DNA of 64,000 nt from Aminobacter sp. J41 (GTDB taxonomy: Bacteria > Pseudomonadota > Alphaproteobacteria > Rhizobiales > Rhizobiaceae): the NCBI RefSeq assembly GCF_000526635.1, contig NZ_JAGL01000012.1:38056-102055 (forward strand), written 5' to 3'. Shown here piece after piece: positions 8,831-17,626 of this stretch. How positions within the stretch are numbered: the stretch's first letter is position 1; each line of letters begins with the position of its first letter. Position numbers and translations under genes: made by a program. The notes beneath the pieces were generated by a model. The model was not told the DNA's origin. It saw only the letters and a program-made list of their open reading frames with translations, and did not search any database.

Positions 8831-9787
8831 ATGCGCGATCCCTATGACGTTTTGGGCGTTGCGAAGAACGCCTCTGCAAAGGACATTAAGTCCGCTTTCC
8901 GGCGGCTGGCCAAGAAGTATCATCCGGACCAGAACCCGGATGATCCGAAGGCCAAGGACCGCTTCGCCGAGGTTAACCAGGCCTACGAGATCCTCGGCGA
9001 CGAGACCAAGCGCGCGCAGTTCGACCGGGGCGAGATCGATGCAACCGGCAAGCCTCGCTTTGCCGATTTCGGTGCTGGCGGCGATCCATTCGGCGGCTTC
9101 CGCCGCAGCGGGCCCGGCGGCGCGCATTTCGAGTTTCGCTCGTCCGGTCCGGGCGGCGGTTTCGACGCGTCGGACATCTTTTCCGAGATTTTCGGCAGTG
9201 CCTTCGGCGGTCGTGGTGCGGGCCCCGGCGCCGGCATGGGCGCTGGCGGTGCGAAGCGCCGTGCCAGCGCGGCCGGCGGCAACGACATCAACGTCACGCT
9301 CGACGTGACGGTCGAGGACATTGCGACAGCCGCCAAGGTTACCGCGAACTTTCCGGACGGCCGCAAGGTCGGCATCAAGCTGCCCGCCTATGTCGAGGAC
9401 GGCCAGACCATCCGGCTCAAGGGCCAGGGCGAATCATCGCCGCTTGGCGGTCCGGCAGGCGATGCGCTGGTGAAGGTGAGGCTGCGCCCGCACCCCCTTT
9501 ACCGCGTCGAGGGCCGTGACCTGCACGTCGACGTTCCCGTGTCGCTAACTGATGCCGTTCTCGGTGGCAAGGTGCCGGTCGAAACCCCGCATGGCCGCTT
9601 CGCAGTGGCGGTGCCGGCATGGTCGAGTTCGGACCGCAAGCTGCGTCTCAAGGGCAAGGGTCTGCCGCTCAAGACGGGCGGTCACGGCGACCTCTATGCC
9701 CATGTCCAGATCATGCTTCCGGAGGGAAACGCCGAGCTCGAAGCCTTCGCGCGGCGCGCCCAGTCGAGCAGCGCAAATAGCGCATAG
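8831..9787 (+). CDS. DnaJ-class co-chaperone, CbpA-type (no zinc finger)
   Basis: A 318-residue J-domain protein. The J domain occupies residues 1-70 with the invariant HPD at 31-33, so it should stimulate an Hsp70 ATPase. A Gly/Phe-rich linker follows (about 75-155), then two C-terminal beta domains that bind client peptides. The four CxxCxGxG zinc-binding repeats of DnaJ are absent, so it is a type II (CbpA/DnaJB-like) protein, not the main DnaJ. No dnaK lies nearby. It is followed 63 bases later by fabI on the same strand. Confidence 0.9.
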   Translation: MRDPYDVLGVAKNASAKDIKSAFRRLAKKYHPDQNPDDPKAKDRFAEVNQAYEILGDETKRAQFDRGEIDATGKPRFADFGAGGDPFGGFRRSGPGGAHFEFRSSGPGGGFDASDIFSEIFGSAFGGRGAGPGAGMGAGGAKRRASAAGGNDINVTLDVTVEDIATAAKVTANFPDGRKVGIKLPAYVEDGQTIRLKGQGESSPLGGPAGDALVKVRLRPHPLYRVEGRDLHVDVPVSLTDAVLGGKVPVETPHGRFAVAVPAWSSSDRKLRLKGKGLPLKTGGHGDLYAHVQIMLPEGNAELEAFARRAQSSSANSA

Positions 9788-9850
9788 CTTGAAGCCTGAA
9801 CGCGCCTGTGCGATACGGCTCCCATTCTTGAACGATGCGGAGTACGTCTC

Positions 9851-10669
9851 ATGGCGGCAGGTAACGGCCTGATGGCAGGAAAGCGCGGCCTCATCATGGG
9901 GGTCGCCAACAACAGGTCGATCGCTTGGGGTATCGCCAAGGCGCTGACCGAGCAGGGCGCGGAACTCGCTCTTACCTACCAGGGCGAAGCATTCCGCAAG
10001 CGGGTTGAGCCGCTCGCCGCCGAACTCGGCGCCTATATTGCCGGCGATTGCGATGTCACGGTCGAGGAAAGCATCGACGCTGTCTTCGACAACCTCGAGA
10101 AGAAGTGGGGCAAGATCGACTTCCTGGTCCACGCCATCGCCTTCTCGGACAAGGACGAGCTCGATGGCCGGTACGTCGACACCACACGTGCGAACTTCCA
10201 GCGCACCATGGATATCTCCATCTACTCGTTTACCGCGGTCGCCCAGCGCGCGGAGAAGCTCATGCCGGATGGCGGCTCGCTGCTGACGCTGACCTACTAC
10301 GGCGCCGAGAAGGTGATGCCGCACTACAACGTGATGGGTGTCGCCAAGGCGGGCCTGGAGGCGAGCGTGCGCTATCTCTCGGTCGACCTCGGCGGCAAGG
10401 GCATTCGCGTCAACGCGATCTCGGCCGGCCCGATCAAGACGCTGGCGGCCTCGGGCATCGGCGACTTCCGCTACATCCTGAAGTGGAACGAGTACAACGC
10501 GCCGCTGAAGAAGACCGTCTCGATCGAGGAAGTCGGCAGTTCGGCGCTGTACCTGCTGTCCGACCTTTCGAAGGGCGTGACCGGCGAAATCCATCACGTC
10601 GATGCCGGCTACCATGTCGTCGGCATGAAGGCGGTCGACGCACCGGATATTTCCACCGTCAAGGAATGA
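9851..10669 (+). CDS. fabI: Enoyl-[acyl-carrier-protein] reductase (NADH)
   Basis: FabI carries out the last reductive step of fatty-acid elongation, trans-2-enoyl-ACP to acyl-ACP. The 272-residue short-chain-dehydrogenase-fold enzyme has the FabI nucleotide-binding segment GVANNRSIAWGIA and the catalytic Y-x6-K pair at Tyr159 and Lys166. The C-terminal GEIHHVDAGYH is also typical. The product is the target class of triclosan-type inhibitors. The stop overlaps the start of the histidine phosphatase gene (ATGA), so the two are likely co-translated. Rhizobia often carry more than one FabI; copy number cannot be judged here. Confidence 0.95.
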   Translation: MAAGNGLMAGKRGLIMGVANNRSIAWGIAKALTEQGAELALTYQGEAFRKRVEPLAAELGAYIAGDCDVTVEESIDAVFDNLEKKWGKIDFLVHAIAFSDKDELDGRYVDTTRANFQRTMDISIYSFTAVAQRAEKLMPDGGSLLTLTYYGAEKVMPHYNVMGVAKAGLEASVRYLSVDLGGKGIRVNAISAGPIKTLAASGIGDFRYILKWNEYNAPLKKTVSIEEVGSSALYLLSDLSKGVTGEIHHVDAGYHVVGMKAVDAPDISTVKE

Positions 10670-11256
10670 CCCCTCCAGCGATCTTCTTCGTCAGGCACGG
10701 GCAGACAGACTGGAATGCCGAAGGCCGCCTGCAGGGGCAGGCCGACACGCCGCTCAACGAAACCGGCCGCGAACAGGCGGCCGGCAACGGCAGGAAGCTG
10801 CTTCAGCTGGTCAAGGACCCGGCGGCGATCGACTTCGTCGCCAGCCCGCTGTCGCGTACCCGCGAGACGATGGAAATCCTGCGCGCCGCAATGGGCCTCG
10901 ACCCGAAGGCCTATCGCACCGAGCCCCGCCTCGTCGAACTCCACTTCGGCGACTGGCAGGGCCACACCTACGACGAGCTGGAGCTGGTCGATCCCGGCTG
11001 CTCGGCACGCCGGGACGCTGACAAGTGGCACTTCGTGCCACCCGGTGAGGCGGCGGAAAGCTATGAGATGCTTTCCGCGCGCATCCGCTCATGGTTCCAG
11101 GAAGTCAGCCGCGACACGATCTGCGTCACCCATGGTGGCGTGATCCGCTCGATCTTCCGCCTTACGCGCCAGCATTCAATCGAGGAATGCGCCGCGCTCC
11201 CAATCCCGCAGGACAAGGTGCTCCGCTACGAGAACGGCCGCCTCGACTGGTTGTGA
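10666..11256 (+). CDS. Histidine phosphatase family protein (phosphoglycerate-mutase-like)
   Basis: A 196-residue protein with the catalytic RHG motif (FFVRHGQTDWN) at the N terminus and the second catalytic His in CVTHGGVIRS. It belongs to branch 1 of the histidine phosphatase superfamily (PhoE/CobC/GpmB-like). The ATG at 10666 overlaps the fabI stop as ATGA. In-frame sequence extends far upstream, but that is inside fabI, and the chosen start fits the fold. The substrate is unknown. The stop is three bases from the convergent DUF1344 gene. Confidence 0.88.
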   Translation: MTPPAIFFVRHGQTDWNAEGRLQGQADTPLNETGREQAAGNGRKLLQLVKDPAAIDFVASPLSRTRETMEILRAAMGLDPKAYRTEPRLVELHFGDWQGHTYDELELVDPGCSARRDADKWHFVPPGEAAESYEMLSARIRSWFQEVSRDTICVTHGGVIRSIFRLTRQHSIEECAALPIPQDKVLRYENGRLDWL

Positions 11257-11259
11257 TGC

Positions 11260-11526
11260 CTATTCGTAGGTAACGAGGTCGGTGACGGTCTTCTGGCCGT
11301 TGATGGTGTCGTAGGCGAGGACGACCTCTGTGCCCACCTCAAGCGCCTCGACGTCAAACTCGCCCGAGAGCTTGTAGGTGTTGCCGTTGTCAAGCGTGAT
11401 CGTCAGATTCTCGACATCGATGCGCGCGATCTTGCCTTCGTCGTCAGCGGCATGGGCGATCCCGCCCGCAAATGCCATCCCCGTGGCAAAAAGGGCAGCC
11501 AAAACCGTGCCTCTAAGGGTTCGCAT
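11260..11526 (-). CDS. Secreted DUF1344 family protein
   Basis: This 88-residue protein has a clear signal peptide ending near AHA (residues 1-26). The small mature domain of about 60 residues contains the pattern IDVENLTITLDNG, typical of DUF1344 (a small beta-rich periplasmic domain common in Rhizobiales). The function is unknown. It is monocistronic and divergent from aroC. Confidence 0.82.
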   Translation of the reverse strand: MRTLRGTVLAALFATGMAFAGGIAHAADDEGKIARIDVENLTITLDNGNTYKLSGEFDVEALEVGTEVVLAYDTINGQKTVTDLVTYE

Positions 11527-11657
11527 GGGCGATCTTCCTCATGATTTCCAACGCCGCGCCGGCATGTTGGCGCAGCGGCTCTACTAACGGAAGCAGAAAC
11601 ATTGCGAGTGTGTCAAAAATTTTGCGCGGCCAAGGCGATACCTTGGTTCACGCGAGT

Positions 11658-11686
11658 TTGACGCTCACGGAAAACGCCAATAGAAG
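11658..11686 (+). promoter_or_regulatory. Candidate sigma-70-type promoter for aroC
   Basis: TTGACG (11658-11663) and TAGAAG (11681-11686) are separated by 17 bases and lie 30 bases before the aroC ATG. The match is good at -35 and partial at -10. Confidence 0.4.
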
Positions 11687-11715
11687 CGTCTGCGAAAACA
11701 TCCGCGGATCCTCCC

Positions 11716-12813
11716 ATGTCGCATAATACATTCGGTCACCTCTTCCGCGTTACCACGTGGGGCGAAAGCCACGGTCCGGCGCTCGGATGCGTCGTTGATG
11801 GCTGCCCGCCCGGCATCCGGTTCAAGCTTGCGGACATCCAGGCCGAACTCGACCGCCGCCGCCCGGGCCAGTCCCGGTTCGTCACGCAGCGGCGCGAGCC
11901 TGACGAGGTGAAGATCCTTTCCGGCGTCCTTGAGGACGGCGACGAACTCGTCACCACCGGTACGCCCGTTTCGATGATGATCGAGAACGTTGACCAGCGC
12001 TCCAAGGACTATGGTGAGATCGCTCGCCAGTACCGTCCCGGCCACGCCGACTATGCCTATGACGTCAAGTACGGCATCCGCGACTATCGCGGCGGTGGTC
12101 GCTCGTCGGCGCGCGAGACCGCGGCGCGAGTCGCCGCCGGTGCGCTGGCACGCAAGGTCGTGCCGGGCCTCGTCGTGCGCGGCGCGCTGGTCGGCATGGG
12201 TACCAGGGAGATCAACCGCGCCAACTGGAACTGGAACTTCGTCGAGGACCCGGAGAACCCGTTCTTCACGCCCGACCCCGAGTCGGTCGCGGTCTTCACC
12301 GAATATCTCGACGGCATCCGCAAGGACGGTTCCTCCGTGGGCGCGCTGATCGAGATCGTTGCGGAAGGCGTTCCGGCGGGGCTCGGTGCACCGGTCTACG
12401 CCAAGCTCGATCAGGACATCGCCTCCAACCTCATGTCGATCAACGCCGTGAAGGGCGTCGAGATCGGCGACGGTTTCGAGACCGCGCGCATGACCGGCGA
12501 ACAGAACGCCGACGAGATGCGCATGGGCAATGACGGCAAGCCCGTCTTCCTGTCCAACCACTCGGGCGGCATTCTCGGCGGCATTTCCACTGGCCAGCCG
12601 ATCGTCGCGCGCTTTGCGGTCAAGCCGACTTCCTCGATCCTGACGCCGCGCCGTTCGGTCGACAAGGACGGCAATGACGTCGACGTCCGCACCAAGGGAC
12701 GTCACGACCCCTGCGTCGGCATCCGCGCGGTGCCGATCGGAGAAGCGATGGTAGCCTGCGCGATTGCGGACCACTATCTGAGACACCGCGGCCAGACCGG
12801 CCGCATCGCCTGA
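11716..12813 (+). CDS. aroC: Chorismate synthase
   Basis: AroC performs the last step of the shikimate pathway, anti-1,4-elimination of phosphate from EPSP, using reduced FMN. The 365-residue protein starts with [10 protein letters not shown] and contains the family signatures GESHGPALG at the N terminus, the [10 protein letters not shown] segment, and [19 protein letters not shown]. The length is standard. It is followed 25 bases later by ribB, so they are probably cotranscribed; both consume or make flavin/aromatic precursors, but a functional link is only inferred. Confidence 0.97.
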   Translation: MSHNTFGHLFRVTTWGESHGPALGCVVDGCPPGIRFKLADIQAELDRRRPGQSRFVTQRREPDEVKILSGVLEDGDELVTTGTPVSMMIENVDQRSKDYGEIARQYRPGHADYAYDVKYGIRDYRGGGRSSARETAARVAAGALARKVVPGLVVRGALVGMGTREINRANWNWNFVEDPENPFFTPDPESVAVFTEYLDGIRKDGSSVGALIEIVAEGVPAGLGAPVYAKLDQDIASNLMSINAVKGVEIGDGFETARMTGEQNADEMRMGNDGKPVFLSNHSGGILGGISTGQPIVARFAVKPTSSILTPRRSVDKDGNDVDVRTKGRHDPCVGIRAVPIGEAMVACAIADHYLRHRGQTGRIA

Positions 12814-12838
12814 CACCTTTTGAAACGGACTTCGCCAG

Positions 12839-13939
12839 ATGGCATACGACCAGAAGAAGATTGTCGAGGCGCTGCGCGCCTTTGAACGTGGTGAGATCGT
12901 CGTCGTGATGGACGACGATGGTCGTGAGAACGAAGGTGACCTGATCGTTGCCGCCGTTCACTGCACCCCCGAGAAAATGGCGTTCATCGTCCGTCACACG
13001 TCGGGCATCGTCTGCGCGCCGATGACGCGCGAGGATGCGCGCAGGTTGAACTTGCAGCCGATGGTGGCTGAGAACGACGCGCCGCACTCGACCGCCTTCA
13101 CCATCTCGGTCGACTTCAAGCACGGCACCACGACCGGCATTTCGGCGGAAGACCGCACGCTGACGGTGCGCAACCTCGCCAACGGCAATGTCGGCCCGTC
13201 GGACTTCGTCCGTCCCGGCCACGTCTTCCCGTTGGTTGCCCGCGAGGGCGGCGTGCTGATGCGCTCGGGCCATACCGAGGCGGCCGTCGACCTCTGCAAG
13301 CTCGCCGGCCTGCCGCCGGTCGGCGTCATCTGCGAGCTCGTCAATGACGACGGCACCGTGATGCGCGGCCCGCAGGTCCAGGCCTTCGCCGAGAAGAACG
13401 GCCTCAAGCAGGTGTCGGTCGCCGACCTCATCGCCTACCGCCAGCGCCAGGAAACGCTGATCGAGCGCATCGCGACTTTCCCGATCGAGACGACCGCAGG
13501 TCCGGCAAAGGCCTACACCTACCGTCTGCCGTGGGATGCGATGCAGCACTTCGCTGTTGTCTTCGGTGACATTCGCGATGGCGTCGACGTGCCGGTGCGC
13601 CTGCATGCCGAGGACGTCGTTGCCGACGTGTTCGGTCCCAAGAGCCGCCTCGACGGCGTGATGAAGCGGATGGCCGAGGCGCAGCGCGGCGTGATCGTCT
13701 ACCTGCGCGAGGGCTCGGTCGGCGTCGGCCAGGGCGCTGCCCGCAACCGCCCGGTGGTCGGCGACGAGGCCCACGAAGAGGCTCTGCGCCGCGAGAGCGA
13801 GTGGCGCGAGATCGGGCTGGGCGCGCAGATCCTGCGGGACCTAGGCATTTCGTCGATCCAGCTCTTTGCTTCGCGCGAGAAGCACTATGTCGGCCTTGAA
13901 GGTTTCGGCATTGAGATCAGCTCGACCGAAATACTCTGA
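12839..13939 (+). CDS. ribB: 3,4-dihydroxy-2-butanone-4-phosphate synthase with degenerate GTP cyclohydrolase II domain (RibBX-type)
   Basis: The N-terminal ~205 residues form an intact DHBP synthase (riboflavin pathway, ribulose 5-phosphate to DHBP). It has MDDDGRENEGDL, RPGHVFPL, and HTEAAVDL. Residues ~210-366 have the RibA fold, but the zinc-binding Cys cluster expected in GTP cyclohydrolase II (HSEC...CDCGEQL) is replaced by LHAEDVVADVFGPKSRLDG, with no Cys. A RibB fused to an inactive RibA-like X domain (RibBX) is a known proteobacterial variant, so the protein probably supplies only DHBP. A separate RibA must exist elsewhere. No FMN riboswitch fits in the 25-bp gap after aroC. Confidence 0.92.
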   Translation: MAYDQKKIVEALRAFERGEIVVVMDDDGRENEGDLIVAAVHCTPEKMAFIVRHTSGIVCAPMTREDARRLNLQPMVAENDAPHSTAFTISVDFKHGTTTGISAEDRTLTVRNLANGNVGPSDFVRPGHVFPLVAREGGVLMRSGHTEAAVDLCKLAGLPPVGVICELVNDDGTVMRGPQVQAFAEKNGLKQVSVADLIAYRQRQETLIERIATFPIETTAGPAKAYTYRLPWDAMQHFAVVFGDIRDGVDVPVRLHAEDVVADVFGPKSRLDGVMKRMAEAQRGVIVYLREGSVGVGQGAARNRPVVGDEAHEEALRRESEWREIGLGAQILRDLGISSIQLFASREKHYVGLEGFGIEISSTEIL

Positions 13940-14016
13940 CGCGCGACTACTTCACGCGACTCAATCGCTGATACTATAGTGCGGCCCCAATACCTGTGAG
14001 GGGAGGGGCTGCACTC

Positions 14017-14952
14017 ATGTGGGACTTCGATATCGGCCGCACGCTTGGCATCATGGCCCGCACCTGGCCGTTCATTGCGCTGCGGCTGCTCGCCTACTTC
14101 GGCATTACTGTCGGTTACGTCTTCGCGATCGGAGTAGGCGCGGGCGTAGGCTACGGCGTCGGCCACATCTCCGACGAGCCTGGCGCGTTCGCGCTCTGGG
14201 GCGGCATCTTCGGCTTCGGCCTCGTCTCGATGATCGTCTACTGGATCCGCGAATACATCCTCTACGTCGTCAAGGCAGGCCACATTGCGGTCATGGTCCA
14301 CCTGATCGACGGGCGCGCGGTGCCTGATGGCCAGAACCAGATCGACTACGCCCGCAAGGTCGTCACCGCCCGCTTTGCGGAGGCGAACATCCTGTTTGTG
14401 GTCGACCAGCTGGTGAAGGGAGCCATCGGGGTCATTACCGGCCTGATCGGCGGCGTTGCCTCGTTCCTGCCGGGTCTGCAGGGCATTGCCCAGTTTGTGA
14501 ACACGGTGATCCGCATCTCGCTGACCTATGTCGATGAGATCATCCTCGGCTACAACGTGCGCATCGACAGCCGCACCCCGTTCGACAGTGCGCGCCAGGG
14601 TGTCGTCCTCTACGCGCAGAACGCGAAGACCATGGTGAGAAACGCCGTCTGGCTTTCGATCTTCATGTGGCTGCTCGCCTTCGTGGTGTTCCTCGTCATG
14701 CTCGCGCCTGCAGGTGCCATCCTCTACCTGATGCCCGGGCAGCTCGCCGGCTGGTCGTTCGTGCTCGCGCTGATCTTTGCCTGGGCGATCAAGGCGGCGC
14801 TGATCGAGCCGTTCGCGATCGCGGCGCTGCTGCAGGTCTATTTCCGAACCATCGAGGGGCAGGCGCCCAATCCGGAATGGGACCGCAAGCTCAGCGAGGT
14901 CTCCAGCCACTTCCGCGAATTGAAGGACAGGGCGCTTGGCGTTCCGGCCTGA
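14017..14952 (+). CDS. Multi-pass membrane protein of unknown function
   Basis: A 311-residue protein with about six hydrophobic segments: near residues 15-35, 55-75, a longer amphipathic region 125-150, and helices around 205-265. Gly-rich stretches GVGAGVGYGVGH occur near the N terminus. I place the start at the ATG 14017, with GGGGAGGG 10 bases upstream; a GTG at 13996 is also in frame. A GACTC (CcrM-type GANTC site) at 13958 and a TATAGT at 13975-13980 lie just upstream and may form its promoter. I do not recognise a family. Confidence 0.75.
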   Translation: MWDFDIGRTLGIMARTWPFIALRLLAYFGITVGYVFAIGVGAGVGYGVGHISDEPGAFALWGGIFGFGLVSMIVYWIREYILYVVKAGHIAVMVHLIDGRAVPDGQNQIDYARKVVTARFAEANILFVVDQLVKGAIGVITGLIGGVASFLPGLQGIAQFVNTVIRISLTYVDEIILGYNVRIDSRTPFDSARQGVVLYAQNAKTMVRNAVWLSIFMWLLAFVVFLVMLAPAGAILYLMPGQLAGWSFVLALIFAWAIKAALIEPFAIAALLQVYFRTIEGQAPNPEWDRKLSEVSSHFRELKDRALGVPA

Positions 14953-15023
14953 GCGAACAGCAAATTGAGAGGGTTTGGGACAAGGGCGTGGTCAAACGCC
15001 GCACCTCGACCTATACCGATAGC

Positions 15024-15953
15024 ATGACCACGCGCCTCTACACGCATCCCATCTATCTCGAGCACCTGACGCCGGCCGGACACCCGGAGCGGCCGGACCG
15101 GCTGCGCGCCATCGGCAAGCTGCTCGACGAGCCCGAGTTCGAGGATCTCGACCGCAAGGAATCGCCGCAGGCCGATGCGGGGGCGATCCTGTTCGCGCAT
15201 CCGGAAGAGTACTACGACAAGATCAGGCTGCGCATTCCGCGCGAGGGGATCGTCAGGATCGATTCCGACACCACTGTCAGTCCCAAAAGCTGGCAGGCGG
15301 CGCTCACGGCGATCGGTGGCGCGCTGGCGGCGGTGGATGACGTCATCAGCAAGCAGGTCGACAACGTGTTCGTCGCCGCCCGCCCGCCGGGGCACCACGC
15401 CGAGAAGGCGACCGCAATGGGCTTCTGCCTGTTCAACAACGCGGGAATCGCGGCGCGCCATGCCCAGCGCGTTCACGGCCTCGAGCGCGTGGCGATCGTC
15501 GACTGGGACGTCCACCACGGTAATGGCACCCAGGACATTTTTTGGGACGACCCGTCGGTCATGTACTGCTCGACGCACCAGATGCCGCTGTTTCCAGGCA
15601 CCGGCGCCAAGACCGAGACCGGCACCGGCGACAACATCGTCAACGCGCCGCTTTCGGCCGGCGACGATGGCGAGGTTTTCAAGGAAGCGTTCCGTAGCCG
15701 CATCCTGCCGGCGATCGACCGGTTTCAGCCGGACCTGATCATCATCTCCGCCGGTTTCGACGCGCACCATCGCGACCCGCTGGCGGAACTCAACCTTGTC
15801 GAAGACGATTTTGACTGGGCGACCGCCGAGTTGATGGGGAAAGCCGATCGCTGGGCGAACGGGCGGCTGGTCAGCCTGCTGGAAGGCGGCTACGACCTGC
15901 ATGGGCTGGCGTTTTCGACCGCCGCCCACGTGCGACGCCTGATGAAGGGATAG
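15024..15953 (+). CDS. Histone deacetylase family protein (class II HDAC-like / acetylpolyamine amidohydrolase superfamily)
   Basis: This 309-residue zinc-dependent deacetylase carries all key residues. The catalytic pair is His124-His125 (PPGHHAEK). The metal ligands are Asp162 and His164 (DWDVHHGNG) and Asp246 (GFDAHHRDP), followed by the terminal LLEGGYD motif. The N-terminal HPERPDRL is typical of bacterial class II enzymes. The start is the ATG 15024; longer in-frame sequence overlaps the previous gene and is not HDAC-like. xseB follows after three bases. The substrate could be an acetylated protein or small amide; it is not resolved from sequence. Confidence 0.92.
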   Translation: MTTRLYTHPIYLEHLTPAGHPERPDRLRAIGKLLDEPEFEDLDRKESPQADAGAILFAHPEEYYDKIRLRIPREGIVRIDSDTTVSPKSWQAALTAIGGALAAVDDVISKQVDNVFVAARPPGHHAEKATAMGFCLFNNAGIAARHAQRVHGLERVAIVDWDVHHGNGTQDIFWDDPSVMYCSTHQMPLFPGTGAKTETGTGDNIVNAPLSAGDDGEVFKEAFRSRILPAIDRFQPDLIIISAGFDAHHRDPLAELNLVEDDFDWATAELMGKADRWANGRLVSLLEGGYDLHGLAFSTAAHVRRLMKG

Positions 15954-15956
15954 GAC

Positions 15957-16211
15957 ATGAACGAGACCGCCAACAACGACGACATTGCCGCAATGAGCTT
16001 CGAGCAGGCGCTTGCTGCTTTGGAGCGGATCGTTGACGATCTCGAGCGCGGCGACGTGCCGCTCGACCAGTCGATCCGCATCTATGAGCGTGGCGAGGCG
16101 CTGAAGGCGCATTGCGAGAAGCTGCTGAAGGTCGCCGAGGACAAGGTCGAGAAGATCCGCCTGTCCCGCGAGGGCAAGCCCGTCGGCACGGAGCCGCTCG
16201 ACGGCGAATAA
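15957..16211 (+). CDS. xseB: Exodeoxyribonuclease VII small subunit
   Basis: An 84-residue protein matching Xse[38 protein letters not shown] is the family core (seen here in residues ~13-50), with a Lys-rich C-terminal helix. It partners with XseA to degrade single-stranded DNA; xseA is not in the window. It lies three bases after the HDAC-like gene and is probably translated from the same message, an association seen in other rhizobia. No downstream partner is evident. Confidence 0.95.
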   Translation: MNETANNDDIAAMSFEQALAALERIVDDLERGDVPLDQSIRIYERGEALKAHCEKLLKVAEDKVEKIRLSREGKPVGTEPLDGE

Positions 16212-16222
16212 AGCGGGGCGCG

Positions 16223-16251
16223 TTGACGCTCCCGCCTCATCGACTTACCCT
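16223..16251 (+). promoter_or_regulatory. Weak candidate promoter before the orphan antitoxin gene
   Basis: TTGACG (16223-16228) is followed after 17 bases by TACCCT (16246-16251), which lacks a good -10. It lies 28 bases before the antitoxin ATG. Confidence 0.25.
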
Positions 16252-16278
16252 TGGCGGCTGTTCGCCACGGAGGTCGCC

Positions 16279-16536
16279 ATGACCACCACCGTCAACATGC
16301 ATGATGCCAAGGCGCAGCTTGCAAAGCTGATCGAGGCCCTTGAAAACGGCGCCGAAAGCGAAATCGGGATCGCCCGCGACGGCAGGCCGGCAGTGAAGCT
16401 GGTGCCGGTCGGCGAGGCGGCGAAGCGGGAGCGAGAATTGGCGTTCCTTGCGGGCAAATACCCGCTGATCGATCTCGATCCCTCCCTGTTCATGGACGCG
16501 GATATTGCGTCCATGTTCCTCGGCGAGGGCAAGTGA
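16279..16536 (+). CDS. Orphan type II antitoxin, Phd/YefM family
   Basis: This 85-residue protein has the Phd/YefM DNA-binding N terminus (VNMHDAKAQLAKLIEALENG, then IGIARDGRPAVKLVP) and the flexible acidic C terminus ending DADIASMFLGEGK that normally wraps a PIN-domain or Doc/RelE toxin. CACGGAGG precedes the ATG. No toxin gene follows: the pirin gene begins 80 bases later. A 22-codon frame starting at a GTG that overlaps the stop (16533-16601) sits where a VapC-like toxin would begin and starts V-R-F-L, but it is too short to identify. The gene is either solitary or a decayed pair. Confidence 0.88.
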   Translation: MTTTVNMHDAKAQLAKLIEALENGAESEIGIARDGRPAVKLVPVGEAAKRERELAFLAGKYPLIDLDPSLFMDADIASMFLGEGK

Positions 16537-16616
16537 GGTTTCTTCGCGGTCCTCATTTCGCCGCCCGGAAAAAATTCGTCCCGCTGCTGACGCGGCAGTA
16601 ACCTGGAGGAGATGCG

Positions 16617-17537
16617 ATGAGCTTCTTTCCCGGAAATGACCCGCAGCCTGGCGATGTGCTCGCCTGCGATGCCATCGAGACGCTGATCATCCCGAACGCG
16701 AAGGACCTCGCCGGTTTCGAGGTGCGCCGGGCGCTGCCGACGGCGCGACGCAAGCTCGTCGGTCCGTTCATCTTCTTCGACCGCATGGGCCCCGCTATCC
16801 TGCGGCCCGGGCGGATGATCGATGTGCGGCCGCATCCGCATATCGGCCTCTCCACCGTGACCTATCTTCTGGACGGCAAGATCCGCCACCGCGATTCGCT
16901 CGGCACCGAAATGGTGATCGAGCCGGGCGACGTGAACCTGATGACGGCGGGGCGCGGCATCGTCCATTCCGAACGCTCGCCGGAAGAACTGCGGGGCAAT
17001 CCGATGTCGATGTCTGGCCTGCAGACCTGGCTGGCGCTGCCGGACGGGCAGGAAGAGATCGACCCGATGTTCCAGAACACGGGGCGCGGCGAGCTGCCGG
17101 AAATCGACGCCGAGGGCATCTCCGGCCGCGTCATCATCGGCTCGTTTCATGGCTGGAAGTCGCCGGTGCGCACGGCCTCCGAAACGCTCTATGTCGAGCT
17201 TCGCCTTGCGCCCGGCGCGCGGCTGCAAATCCCGGCCGATGCCGAGGAACGCGCCATCTACATCCTCGACGGCGAGGTCGACGTGCTCACCGACCGCTTC
17301 CCGGCAGACCGGCTGCTCGCCTTTCGCCCCGGCGACGAGATCGTCGTCTCGACGGAGCGCGGGGCGCATCTGATGTTGTTCGGCGGCGACTCGCTCGGCT
17401 CGCAGCGCTACATCTGGTGGAACTTCGTCTCCTCCTCGAAGGAGCGCATCGAGCAGGCCAAGGAGGAATGGCGAACCGGGCGTTTCGACATCGTCCCAGG
17501 CGACGAACACGAATTCATCCCCTTGCCGCAGTACTGA
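16617..17537 (+). CDS. Pirin family bicupin protein
   Basis: A 306-residue two-cupin protein. The first cupin has the pirin metal-binding set ([17 protein letters not shown] and [10 protein letters not shown]) around residues 63-125. The second cupin (about 180-300) lacks a full metal site, as usual in pirins. Bacterial pirins have been linked to quercetinase activity or to regulation of metabolic enzymes; the role here is unknown. TGGAGGAG lies just before the ATG. It may be transcribed with dxs, whose GTG is 89 bases downstream. Confidence 0.9.
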   Translation: MSFFPGNDPQPGDVLACDAIETLIIPNAKDLAGFEVRRALPTARRKLVGPFIFFDRMGPAILRPGRMIDVRPHPHIGLSTVTYLLDGKIRHRDSLGTEMVIEPGDVNLMTAGRGIVHSERSPEELRGNPMSMSGLQTWLALPDGQEEIDPMFQNTGRGELPEIDAEGISGRVIIGSFHGWKSPVRTASETLYVELRLAPGARLQIPADAEERAIYILDGEVDVLTDRFPADRLLAFRPGDEIVVSTERGAHLMLFGGDSLGSQRYIWWNFVSSSKERIEQAKEEWRTGRFDIVPGDEHEFIPLPQY

Positions 17538-17626
17538 CTCAGGCCTTTGCACGGCAGCGCGCATTTACTTTCTTGGCCCGAAAGCCTATTTCCCCCTCAA
17601 ACCAACAGGAACGGTCGAAAAAGCCC

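Noticed and set aside
12814..12838. FMN riboswitch before ribB
   Set aside because: The spacer is only 25 bases, too short for the aptamer.
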